Assembly: GCA_020736575.1 (NCBI GenBank)
Contig: JAGPYM010000121.1
Coordinates: 1-29,744 of the forward strand
Length of the DNA: 29,744 bases
Reading direction: 5' to 3'
Origin: Thelonectria olida
Taxonomy: Eukaryota > Ascomycota > Sordariomycetes > Hypocreales > Nectriaceae
Part shown: in pieces, positions 1-9,266 of the stretch
How positions within the stretch are numbered: position 1 is the first letter of the stretch
Layout: the number at the start of each line of letters is the position of its first letter
Made by a program: the position numbers and the translations under genes
The notes under the pieces: generated by a model
Told to the model about the DNA's origin: nothing
Databases searched by the model: none
What the model saw: the letters and a program-made list of their open reading frames with translations, nothing else

Positions 1-948
1 CTATACACACGCTCATATCTTGTCTAAATCCAGTTCAATCAAGATCCAAAAGGCCATCATGGCTTCGGGCTCGCTCTACCTATCACCGCCACAGCCATGG
101 AGTGCTGGAATCGGCTTACTGGCACGAATAAAGACGGACTTAGCCTCCAGAGGAGATACATTGGAAGATGGCAGTGCAGAGTCGTTAGTACAAGCGCTTG
201 TTAACTGTGAAATATCCACGGTGTGGCTCCAGCAGGAGCCTTCCTTGGAGAAATGGGAAGAGAAGGTGGGGGAAGTCGACGCATTGATGATTTCTGATAC
301 GGAATATGAGGTATGTGATCCCATTACAATACGATGCTGATTTCTCTGTTCATGAATGGAAATTAGTCTGCTATCTGGCGTAACGGTATTGAGGAGATGA
401 GCCCGGCGGACATCATCAACATTATACGCGAGTGCTGCGGCAACTCCTCCAAGCTTGAGGAACTCTACCACATTCATCCCGACCGTCCACAATCTTGCCG
501 CCATGGCGTGTTAGACATTATCAACGACACAAGATTTGCACTCCCTGCCTTAGAGATGGCTGAGAGGTGGCGCAAGACGGACGACAAGAAGGTTTATCAG
601 TATATAGTTGACGAAGCCAATCCGTGGCAAGCGTCAAGTCGAGCCCATCACGCCGTGGATCTGATTTTCCTCTTCGGCGGCGTCGATATTTCTTTCAACC
701 CTGGGGCAGAGGCAATTGGTACAAAGATGAGGGAAGCCTGGTTGACATTCATCCATGGCGGAAGTCCGTGGGCACAGACATCGATCCAGGCTTTTGGCCC
801 ATTAGGGCGCTATGAAGAGATTGACACAACGGAATACAGGGCACGGCGGAGGATGGGCTGCTTCGAGTATTTACGCACCCTGGGAGCGACAAAGCAGCGT
901 GAAGTGAGTGGAAGACTAGGAACGGGACGAGTTAGTTTGTTAAATTAG
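1..948 (+). CDS. Type-B carboxylesterase, C-terminal part (5' end outside window)
   Basis: Secreted or cytosolic esterase/lipase of the alpha/beta hydrolase fold (COesterase family). Only the C-terminal half lies in the window: an exon ending at 310, an intron 311-366 (GTATGT...TTAG, 56 nt) and a last exon 367-948. Reading starts near base 34, where TCCAG may be a 3' splice site; earlier exons are off the left edge. Seen: AIMASGSLYLSP, the strand after the nucleophile elbow; DTEYE joined to SAIWRNG across the intron, where this family carries the catalytic Glu; and AHHAVDLIFLFGG, which holds the catalytic His. The nucleophile Ser (GESAG) lies upstream and cannot be checked. No stop or frameshift is visible, so this part may be functional. 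The substrate cannot be inferred. The last ~20 residues (after CFEYLRTLG) are not obviously conserved. Confidence 0.8.
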
Positions 949-1095
949 ATTGGAGTAATCTGTACTTGATTTAGTTAATATTAATACCTGTTAGCATTGT
1001 GGGGCATTTGCATTTCGCTGCCAACCTTATTTTAAAATGGGTATTAATGCACATCTATTGCGAGATCAACCACTTCCTTAACTAGGTATCTTTAG

Positions 1096-2169
1096 ACACG
1101 AGGGTCTTGGACAAATCGTCGAGCTCGGCGAAGGTGTCTCCACCGACCACTCAGGTAATCCCATTGCTATTGGAGACGCCGTCGATTATAACCCCATCAG
1201 ACCCTGCAACGCGTGCTACGATTGCACGACAAGCAAAAGCTTCACTGCTTGAACCAACAGAACGCTCTGGCCGCCTGCGGACCAGGCAGAGGTTGGGCGA
1301 GTCGCACAGAATTAGCCACGCTTCTACCCAATAACTCCTTCTACCGGATCGATCCCAGAGTTCCGCTAGCTTCCTTTATCGCCATGAGGTGCGCTCTTCC
1401 GACAATTCTCCAAGCTCTAGGCCACCTTGGCGGAATATCCTGAGGTAGTATAGCCGTTATCCAGGGAGCCGAGCCAGTAGGGCTGCCACCATCGTAATAG
1501 CGAAGCTTGCCAACGCGGAATATATCGCCTGCATTGGTGGGGTCGATGCTCGTTTGCAGCGAGCCGAAGACTTAGCGCTCCTCTTTAGTGGACATGCGGG
1601 AACCAGAGCTTTCCACTCAGGAGGCCCGGCGCAGCTATATCAGCCGTGCTGTGGTAGCTCGGGGAGTTGGTCTGGTCATTGAGTGCAGCAGAAACGCAAC
1701 GGCCTCTGAGAAGGGCATCGGAATATTGTCTCGGGCTGGGAAGTACCTGCTCGTTGGAACATGGGCCGGGAACAGCACCGTCCCTTTCTGTCCCTTTGAG
1801 GGGGGTCAACAAGCTCTCATAGTGGTGGGCTCGACATCCGCACCGCCGAAGCATTACTATAGTGCCGCTAGGTTAGTAGAAGCCAACTATGAGAGGTTTC
1901 CGTTGGCCCAATGCGTCACGCACAAATATGAGCTCCACGACACGGAGGAAGCATTGAGGGTTGTGGGAAAAGGAGAGGCCGTGAAAGCCGTCATCAATTC
2001 CTCAGATTATATATACCCAAGAAGAAATGACTCTCACATCGACCTCACCCACAAAAATGAAACGCAGGCAAACGTTTTAAGCGTAATCATATCATGTTCC
2101 ACCAACGTAAGATGTCCACATTTGCCAGGCTTGCGAGTAAGGAAGATCCCTTGCGCCTTGAATATCTGA
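1096..2169 (+). pseudogene. Zinc-type alcohol dehydrogenase (MDR family), broken
   Basis: Relic of a medium-chain NAD(P)-dependent alcohol dehydrogenase. It starts at a retained 3' splice site (TTTAG at 1091-1095) with HEGLGQIVELGEGV, the zinc-site His-Glu segment, then CNACYDC, part of the structural zinc cysteine cluster. The frame then shifts: frame 2 to about 1250; frame 1 (LLPNNSFYRIDPRVPLASF, then AVIQGAEPVGL, the nucleotide-binding GxGPVG motif with Gly changed to Glu) to about 1485; frame 0 (ATIVIAKLANAEYIACIGG) to about 1585; and frame 1 again from 1588 (GVGLVIECSRNATAS to EAVKAVIN near 2000). A TGA at 1441 also interrupts it. The first ~55 residues are missing upstream. Several indels plus a stop make this a pseudogene rather than a mis-spliced gene. 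It lies next to the carboxylesterase and may once have served the same pathway. Confidence 0.85.
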
Positions 2170-2290
2170 TGCGATCCAGCGAACTCGGTGTGATAAATGT
2201 CTGTCCAAGCCACAGTTGCGCCCTCAAATTAAAAGAACATTGAAATAACATCATTAATCATCCAAGGAGAATGTTGCTCTGCATGGAGAA

Positions 2291-4557
2291 TCACTCCAAG
2301 AGAAACTCAGCAAATGCTGCTGTAGCTAAGCTAGGCTCCGGTGATACATAGCTCGTCAGGGGGAAAAGGGGAACATCGTAGTCGAGAAAATATCCAGACA
2401 GTGAGTCGATAGCATTGTCAGTAACACGAGGATGTGATGCACCCTCAACGTCGGAACCAGGCTGATCATAACGGTGAGATAGATTTGCGATATGCCCCGG
2501 CAACCCCCCGGATATAGGTAGCATAGATTCTTCCTCAATTGTGTTGAAATCAAACAGAGGTGGTGTCATCAGCTCACCAATTCTCTCATTAGTGGGCATG
2601 CTCCAGCTCGGTTGCCGAAAACACTCCATGTTGTTGGTAGGTCTTTGGTTATTGAACTTGGCTTTCGAAGGAGTCCATACGTCTCCAAAGATCTTTCGGA
2701 CCACTTGGTCGTTTTCCTGAAACATGGTATCATCCCTTCTTGTTGTGTAGATGGTGACCGCTTCTTTTAGTTGTCTGCAGATCTCAGCATAACGAGCAGA
2801 CTGGGTATCCAGTCGCCCAAGATGTGACAGAATCTTGATTGCGCGATCTAACGAGGGATCTATGGACCATTTCCGGCGACCTGAGGTATCTAGATAAGCC
2901 AGTCCTAGGCACAATGCTGACATGAACACACTATTGACGACAAGAGGTTGCCGTCTTGGAGTGGTTAGCTCGAAGACATACTCATGAGCAATGTCGATGC
3001 CTTTGATAGCCGAGTTCACACAGGCGTCGGAGAAGGTGGCGAGATCAGCCTTGGTGGAAGAGTTGTCGGTTGCTTGCATTTCCTTTTCCGAAGTGTGATG
3101 AACCTGGAAGGCCAGGAAAGGTCTCGTAAGCAAGATGATGGAGTAGTAGTAGGCCATGATGACTATGATGGAGCCAGCCCTGGGGGATAGCCCAAGGCTT
3201 CTCGGAGAGGTGCTAGAGCCCTGTCCTGGGTCTGCATCCTCGAGTCCATCGACCATGAGCATTCTAGGCAACTCTTCAGTCCACTGTCGATGCTCTTGCG
3301 AGATACTTTTGGCCAAATCAAGACTGACAGCCTTTTCCGCATAAACCTCGAGCAATATTCGCTCAAAGACGTTGCAGATTCTGAACAGGGCGGAGGAGAC
3401 TTGAGCCATACCGGGGGCTTTGCACTCAGATAAGGACTTGGTTGGTGCCCAGGAAATGTTTGAGGCGGCCTCAGAAGTTCCAGGCGGTCTGCCCAGAGAG
3501 GCGGCCAGAAACAAGTCACAAACTCGCAGCGACTTCCAGGCACGCTCTCGAGATAACCCTTCCTCGCCGCCAAAAGCAGCATTAGTCTCATGAAGATGGA
3601 TGCCAAGTGCGTAAGCGGCCCGGGCAGCCACACCCAAATTGATGAAGGCAGCATTGTATTGGCAAGCGGCAGTCAAGTAATACGTGATGAGCAAGATTGC
3701 TTGAATAGTCTCTAGCCTAGCAGCGTCCACAAGGTTGAACATGGTTAGCTGGCGTCCGTATGCGAAGCACTGCTCCGCCAACGACTCGTCCAAGTTGCCT
3801 TGTGCCCTTGCCTGTGCTCCTATAGCGAGAGCCAGGTGAATGATGGCAGATATGGGCTTGGGCCTTTGCGACGGTTGCTCAGCCCAGTCTTGCAGTTGGT
3901 CCAGGAGCCATGGCGGATCAAAGAGGTCCAGTATACCGCTAACGGCGACGAAACATTGGCTTGCAAGGCTTTGAGCGTTGGCGAGGTCGAGAGACGGCGC
4001 TTTTGCCATCTCGAAGCGAATTTTCGGCGTACTCTCAATCATGGGATTCCGGGCGGGCTCGTTGATAAACGCACATGGCCCCACGGCAACCTGAACCGCG
4101 CTTCTCACGGTCTCGAGAAACGAAAGGGAGGCGGATTCGCCTACATAGACTTCAATATGCGTCAGCTACGGGAGTGTGATAGTCTAACTAGGAGCTCATC
4201 AATCATACTGAATTGGCCTTTGCTATCTTTGAGCATTTCCGAGTCCTTAGACGACAGAGACGAATCCGCGACAAGGACATCAACCTGTTGTGACGATGGT
4301 GACATGGCCGCCGACGACTCGGCTCCCAAGCCAGCGAGCTCGAGTCGAACTTGGCCGTCAAGAGATCTGCTTGTTGACTTGTCGTCTCGCGACGCTGGCC
4401 GGGGATCCCTTGAGTAGTGGCAGCCAGCCTCGACGCCGCGGGTTTTGCACTGGTCGCAAGGCAAGACACCATTGCACTTGGCTTTGCGTTTCTTGCAACT
4501 TTCGCATGCTTGAGCCACTCGCCGTCGGAAGCGAGGGTCAACCTTGAGCCGAGGCAT
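2291..4557 (-). CDS. Zn2Cys6 (Gal4-type) transcription factor, divergent paralogue 1
   Basis: Nuclear fungal-specific transcription activator. Two exons: 4557-4209 and 4140-2291, giving about 732 aa. The intron 4208-4141 (68 nt) begins GTATGA, has a GCTGAC branch-like motif and ends TATGTAG; it joins KGQFS to ESASLSFLET in frame. The DNA-binding cluster is at residues 18-46 with spacing C-x2-C-x6-C-x5-C-x2-C-x8-C. A Ser/Asp-rich linker follows, then the fungal middle homology domain (about residues 212-340: LLITYYLTAAC, AARAAYALGIH, ERAWKSLRVCDLFLAASLGRPP). The C-terminus is acidic and Phe/Leu-rich, a likely activation region. The cysteines fall at exactly the same residue numbers as in the neighbouring factor at 5250, and the middle domains align, so the two are paralogues read from a shared promoter. 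No stop interrupts either exon. Targets are not identifiable from sequence. Confidence 0.88.
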
Positions 4558-5249
4558 TGCGCGTCCGACCTAGGTAGTTGGATAGCGAGATGGTGGAGGA
4601 AGTGCGGGCCAAGAAGGGGCAGCCATGGGAGAAGGCGAAGGACTAAATATTGACTCGGGGACACACCGGATATGAAGCATAACTGATGGAGAAATTCCTG
4701 GGTGCATATCGGCAGTAGGGTGCCGACAAGTGCGGGGAAATAATTATCCCAGGTTAGACTTGGAATTACACCAGACCAAGCCGGTAGACTTCATAGGATC
4801 CAGGCGGACCATGACGACGCCGCAAGGCTTGATGCTGGGCGTCGTGGGAAGAGAAACCCGTTTTCGACTACGTCCCTCACACAATGTGGATGGCAACCGA
4901 GAACATACACACATCCAATCAGACACTTCAGAGAATCCGGGCTCGTGACATGAGTCGGTGCAGCTCTGAGAGGTTTGACGTCCCCTTGTGGGAGAGGGCT
5001 GTGGCGCCTGCTCGGTCCACCTCGGTTGCTGGGAAGGGTAGTACATTCTCCCGGGCTGTGTTGGTTCCGATGTGATAATCATTTGTAATACGCCATTTCC
5101 AGGATCTGTTCTTGACTCTGCAAATCAGACTCCACCCCCGGATTTTTCCCCCATAGCATACCGATCCCTCGTCAACTCATTCTTTGTCCCTTGTCTCGTT
5201 CATCTTTCTTCTTGTTTGAGTCATCGGTCACAGATCATATCTATCGACA
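4558..5249. promoter_or_regulatory. Shared divergent promoter of the two Zn2Cys6 paralogues
   Basis: 692 bp without a convincing gene lie between the two divergent start codons. It holds TCGG-N10-CCGA (CGG 4710-4712, CCG 4723-4725), an inverted-triplet site of the type zinc-cluster dimers bind (spacing like Put3 sites). It also holds a direct CGG-N7-CGG near 5014-5030 and GCGGGG at 4732-4737, which fits the CreA consensus SYGGRG. A pyrimidine-rich tract (about 5165-5225), typical just upstream of filamentous-fungal starts, precedes the ATG at 5250. The sequence motifs are seen; use by these factors, for example auto-regulation, is inference. Confidence 0.5.
4710..4725. promoter_or_regulatory. 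CGG-N10-CCG inverted triplet, candidate zinc-cluster binding site
   Basis: CGG and CCG triplets are separated by 10 bases and extended by T/A on the outside (TCGG...CCGA), forming a short palindrome 153 bp upstream of the minus-strand factor and 525 bp upstream of the plus-strand one. Gal4-family homodimers recognise such inverted triplets, with the spacing set by each protein's linker. Which factor binds it is unknown. Confidence 0.4.
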
Positions 5250-7430
5250 ATGCCTGCCCGCAAAGTCAAGCCCTGGGAGCGTCGTCGATGTGCCCAGGCT
5301 TGTACTAACTGCAAGCACCGCAAGGAGCGTTGCGATGGTCAATTGCCCTGCGGACGCTGCAGTGCCCGCGGGGCCGTCGATCAATGCACCTTTACACGCT
5401 CGCCTCGGACTCCAAACTCGCTCGCGTCGAACCTGGACTATGCATCCAGAGTCCAAGAACAGGGCCACGGTCACGGCGGCCTCGACCTTGACCCCCCATT
5501 GGACCCTACATCGCTTAATCTGCTGTCGATCGCTCACCTCTCAAACACGTCGCCGACCAGCTCTCAAGACCCTACAAACGTCCCTGCGCAGCAGCCAGCG
5601 CCATCAACACAGGGCCGTCAACCCACTGCCATATCTGTCAGGGACTCGGCCAACGTCTCGTTTCTCCGGATTATACGCCGCGTTGTCCACGATTCCCTGG
5701 GCCCGGGTGTCTTTGTCGAAGATGCGTCCGAAAGCACCATGGCTGAGGCAACGGCGTCGGCACAGCGGGACTGGGTTCTAGACATGGCAAAGCAACCGCC
5801 TCAACGGCCTGAGCCATCTGATGCCCACTATCTTGTCCGCTGGTATTTGCGGGCAACCAATTCTATTATGATCCTCTTCGATGAGTCGCTTCTTAACCAT
5901 GCTCTGTCGCAATGGTTGCAAACTCCAATCAACCAGTTGGATCACCAATCCATGACCACCATATTTTTCCTTATCTTCGCCATTGGCAGTCAGACATGCC
6001 CAGGAAATCGAGACAACACCGCTGAGCAATACTTCAGCTACGGCCGGTTCTTAACCGATTTTCAAAACATGGAAAACCCAACTATTTCCACCATCCAGGC
6101 CCATGTGCTTATTACCATGTATCTTCTGGGAGCTTCGCGAAGGGACGCGGCCTTTATGCATCTCGGCATAGCCGTGCGCGCCGGGTATGTTCTGGGAACC
6201 CACCGGCGCGATATCAACGCGCAGTACGATGCTCCCGAGTATGCCATACGAGAGCGCCTCTGGAAGGTTTTACGTGTGCTGGATCTCTTTATGAGCGCAT
6301 CTCTGGGCCATCCTCCATCGACGTGCGAGACCCGAGACACAGCCGCCGAGGACAACTACTCACCTTCAAACGACCTCTGCGCTATCTTTGAGGCTATTCT
6401 TAATAGCATCTACTCGAGTCGCGCAGTATCGAAAGAGGCCCTAGAGCGGATAAGTGGACACCACAGGCAATGGACCAAGAGATATGCCAAAGGGCTAGCA
6501 GCAGATGACATCAAATCGACCGAGTTCATCGACACTGACGAAGGCAAGAGAGCTCCCAACATCGGCCTCTATCAAATCAAAGAGGCCTACTACTGGACAA
6601 TAATGCTTCTAGCACGGCCCTCCCTGGTCGAGAGCATATCCAGACACGTTTCCAAGCCTATGGCAAACGACAGCCACGATGAGCACGCAATTCCACGTAC
6701 TTCTCATAACAGTATTTTGAGCTATGCCTGCGTCGACTCAGCCATACGCACGGTGGACCTACTGAACAAGCTGAGATCGAGTGAGGATATTCCAAAGCGG
6801 CTTCCGTTCGTGGTCAACTCCCTATTCGTCGCCTCCTTGGTCCTGGGACTGGCGAGATTCGGAGATTTGGACTCTATATTCCCACTCACCAAAAGCCTCA
6901 CGAGAGCAAGGATGCTGCTGGCCAGATTTAGCCGGTGCGATGCAGTGTCTAAGAGGAACCTGGCCATCGTTGACGATCTTCGAGTCGCGTGCGATTTGCA
7001 CTGTGAAAAGAGATTTAGACGCAAGATGCAGCAGCAGAGCTTGCTTGTCGGGGGCTTCTTTGGCTTTGTTCACGACGATGCCATGCAACAGCCGTTCCTC
7101 GCTGAGACTTCTGTGCCATCTGTACCACGTCTCGGGCCCACGACGGATACCGAGGAGAATTTCAGCGTTAACCAAAGCCACTTAACAAGCTCAGCTGCCT
7201 CTGAGACACAAGGATACTTAGATTTCGGAGTTGAGGGCATGACACCTGATTTCGCAACCATGACAAACCTAGCCTTGTCTTTATCGCCGAGAGCCTCCAT
7301 TCCTGGGCAGTTGGACCTGGGGAGTCCCTTCTCCTCTGACTCAAATTCTTTTGCACTTCAACTTCGGGACATGTTAGGTGGTGATTCTGCCATGATGGAT
7401 CTAGGTAATCAAGAGCAGTGGTCTCAATGA
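5250..7430 (+). CDS. Zn2Cys6 (Gal4-type) transcription factor, divergent paralogue 2
   Basis: Nuclear fungal-specific regulator, 726 aa, one exon, stop TGA at 7428-7430. The zinc cluster is at residues 18-46 (C18, C21, C28, C34, C37, C46), with a basic stretch KHRKERC between the second and third cysteines. Residues about 50-130 are a low-complexity Pro/Ser/Gln linker. A conserved segment VSFLRIIRRVVHDSLGPGVF (137-156) corresponds to LSFLETVRSAVQVAVGPCAF in the paralogue at 2291-4557. The middle homology domain spans about 235-360 (IQAHVLITMYLLGASRRDAA, RLWKVLRVLDLFMSASLGHPP). The C-terminal ~100 residues are Ser/Asp/Leu-rich. Unlike its paralogue it has no intron in the linker. The start has a good fungal context (GACAATG). 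It converges on the hydrolase gene, 73 bp away stop to stop. An intact reading frame this long implies selection. Confidence 0.9.
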   Translation: MPARKVKPWERRRCAQACTNCKHRKERCDGQLPCGRCSARGAVDQCTFTRSPRTPNSLASNLDYASRVQEQGHGHGGLDLDPPLDPTSLNLLSIAHLSNTSPTSSQDPTNVPAQQPAPSTQGRQPTAISVRDSANVSFLRIIRRVVHDSLGPGVFVEDASESTMAEATASAQRDWVLDMAKQPPQRPEPSDAHYLVRWYLRATNSIMILFDESLLNHALSQWLQTPINQLDHQSMTTIFFLIFAIGSQTCPGNRDNTAEQYFSYGRFLTDFQNMENPTISTIQAHVLITMYLLGASRRDAAFMHLGIAVRAGYVLGTHRRDINAQYDAPEYAIRERLWKVLRVLDLFMSASLGHPPSTCETRDTAAEDNYSPSNDLCAIFEAILNSIYSSRAVSKEALERISGHHRQWTKRYAKGLAADDIKSTEFIDTDEGKRAPNIGLYQIKEAYYWTIMLLARPSLVESISRHVSKPMANDSHDEHAIPRTSHNSILSYACVDSAIRTVDLLNKLRSSEDIPKRLPFVVNSLFVASLVLGLARFGDLDSIFPLTKSLTRARMLLARFSRCDAVSKRNLAIVDDLRVACDLHCEKRFRRKMQQQSLLVGGFFGFVHDDAMQQPFLAETSVPSVPRLGPTTDTEENFSVNQSHLTSSAASETQGYLDFGVEGMTPDFATMTNLALSLSPRASIPGQLDLGSPFSSDSNSFALQLRDMLGGDSAMMDLGNQEQWSQ

Positions 7431-7503
7431 CACGGGTGGACGGTGAATTATGTGGCTTCTGCCGCAGAAGGAACTGGATAGGGAGCCTTGCGGGTCGTTA
7501 TCT

Positions 7504-8573
7504 TTAAGGAATCTTAGACAAAACCCATTTGATACCCTGAAACGCATTCGCCGTAAAAGTCTTGGACTCTGGGAGTGTAGGGACCATCCAAAAGCAATGT
7601 GGCAAGGGCTCATAATGATCCCTCTTGACCTGCAACCCACGACTCTCCATCGACTCGGCTAGAACCCGCCCGTCATCTCTCAATGGGTCGAAGCCACAGG
7701 TAACGATGTATGCTGGGGGTAAGAGACTGTGGCTATCGTGGTCCAGGCCGATAAAGTAGTCTGCGTTGTCTGGCTGGGCCCCGCATAGCTCAAAGCATTG
7801 AAGCAACGCTTCTCGGTCAATAATAGGGGTGTCATTTACGTTCACTTGAACCGGCGAGTTGGCTGGGTGAAAAACAACGGGGCTGAAGACGACCACCCCT
7901 TTCACAGCATTCTTGGGGATTGTAGACTGATCGAGCCCGGCCTTGCGTGCGACTTCGAGAGCGAGAGCGCCTCCTGCTGATGTGCCCATGGTGAATAACT
8001 TGGTCCGGTCCGCGCGGTCGAAAGCTGCATCGTGATAAACCTGCAAAGTAGTGCTTCCAGTCAGTTGATCCGTCCAGCTTCTTCAAGACGCGCATGGAAG
8101 AGCTCACCCATTCAGCTATCTTAATGGCATCCTCTAGATGGGCAGGCGCTTTGTGCTCTGGCGCGAGTTTGTAATCAACACTGACGAGTATGACTTGTGT
8201 GTTCTCTGCGATTGCGCGGCAAAACAAGTCGTCCGAATCTAGATTCCCAACCACGAAGCCGCCTGCATGAAAGTAGACCCCGATGGGAGGCTTCTCCGGT
8301 GCGTCTTCTCTGGTGTTGCGAGGAGTATAGATGCGATATGCAATGCCCTGAAAGCTGCCTGTTTCCACGATCACAGCGTCTGATGGTGGTGAATACAAAG
8401 GTGCCAGATTCTTGCCAAGCTCGGCGAACTTGTCACGAATTTCCTCTGCTGTGCCCTTCAACACCGGCCTTCGGCCTATCTCTTTCTCGAACTTTCGTGA
8501 GTTAGCCACCTACAACAGGCTTTTTGAGCCAAGGACGCAAACTTACCTCGAGCCAAGACTGGGAGATGCTCAT
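7504..8573 (-). CDS. HSL-type alpha/beta hydrolase (esterase), three exons
   Basis: Esterase/lipase of the alpha/beta hydrolase-3 (hormone-sensitive lipase) family, 321 aa. Exons: 8573-8547 (MSISQSWLE), 8509-8108 and 8040-7504. Introns: 8546-8510 (37 nt, GTAAGT...TTGTAG, very short) and 8107-8041 (67 nt, GTGAGC...AACTGAC...TTTGCAG); both are phase 0. Motifs: oxyanion-hole HAGGF at 90-94 (Ala in place of the usual second Gly), VDYKLAPEH at 120-128, nucleophile GTSAGG with Ser164, acid Asp261 in FDPLRDDG and His291 in LPHCF. So the full catalytic triad is present. No signal peptide is evident, suggesting an intracellular enzyme for small acyl esters. It lies between a regulator and a transporter. 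Substrate unknown. The gene reads clean apart from the unusually small first intron. Confidence 0.87.
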
Positions 8574-9266
8574 GGTTGCTTATAGGGGTACTGGGTCGTA
8601 AATCCAAACGGTTGATATTGGAAATAAGGGCGGCTTGAAAAGGGCTCGGACATGGAGGAATCATATTGCTCAAAGGCGCAAGGCCTTGAAATGACAACCG
8701 ACAAGAATGACAATACAGACTCGTGTAATCGGTTCGCCATGCAAGTGTTCCGGAACAGGTACCAGCACTGCTCAAACCACGGTAGAACGCTTCCGGTCGC
8801 ATACAAACTCCAGTCCACTTTTTTCGGATGCCAGGGGCCCCTCTTCCGATGCAGGGTGGCAGGTTCCCGATGCTCTATCTTCTGGTCTAGGTCCATTCCT
8901 GTCAAGTGCTCCAGGTGGCTGGATTCTTCCCCGCGGGGTATCGCACCTCAAATTTCTGCCAAGTGAAGCGATTGTGTACTAGCGTCATCACCTGGGGAAG
9001 ATGGCAACTTTGCAATCAATTGCAAAGGCCGAAGACAATAACGAGTATTCGGCACTTGGCCAGCTTCCAGTTGAGCATGTGCCGAGAACGGAACAGTTCT
9101 ACAGAGCTACGCGCTGGTCCTTGATGTTGATATACCAGGCAAATCCTATCGCTACAAATATCTCAAGAAATCAACTAATCTTGTATTTGCAACGAAGCTG
9201 CTGCCGAACACTTTCAATCCAGCAAGGCACACTGTCCAGCATCGCATCGTTTTCCATTAGCTGGAC
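8574..9266. promoter_or_regulatory. Divergent intergenic region, hydrolase / MFS transporter
   Basis: 693 bp between the hydrolase start (minus) and the transporter start (plus). No coding region is convincing: an ORF from 9001 has no recognisable protein features. Two perfect palindromes stand out: TGTTCCGGAACA (8746-8757) and CCCCGCGGGG (8929-8938). The second presents GCGGGG on both strands, which fits the CreA carbon-repression consensus. The layout suggests co-regulation of hydrolase and transporter; this is inference. Confidence 0.45.

Noticed and set aside
3800..4417. 205-codon plus-strand ORF
   Set aside because: It lies antisense over the zinc-cluster regulator, which has clear domains; composition follows that gene's codons.
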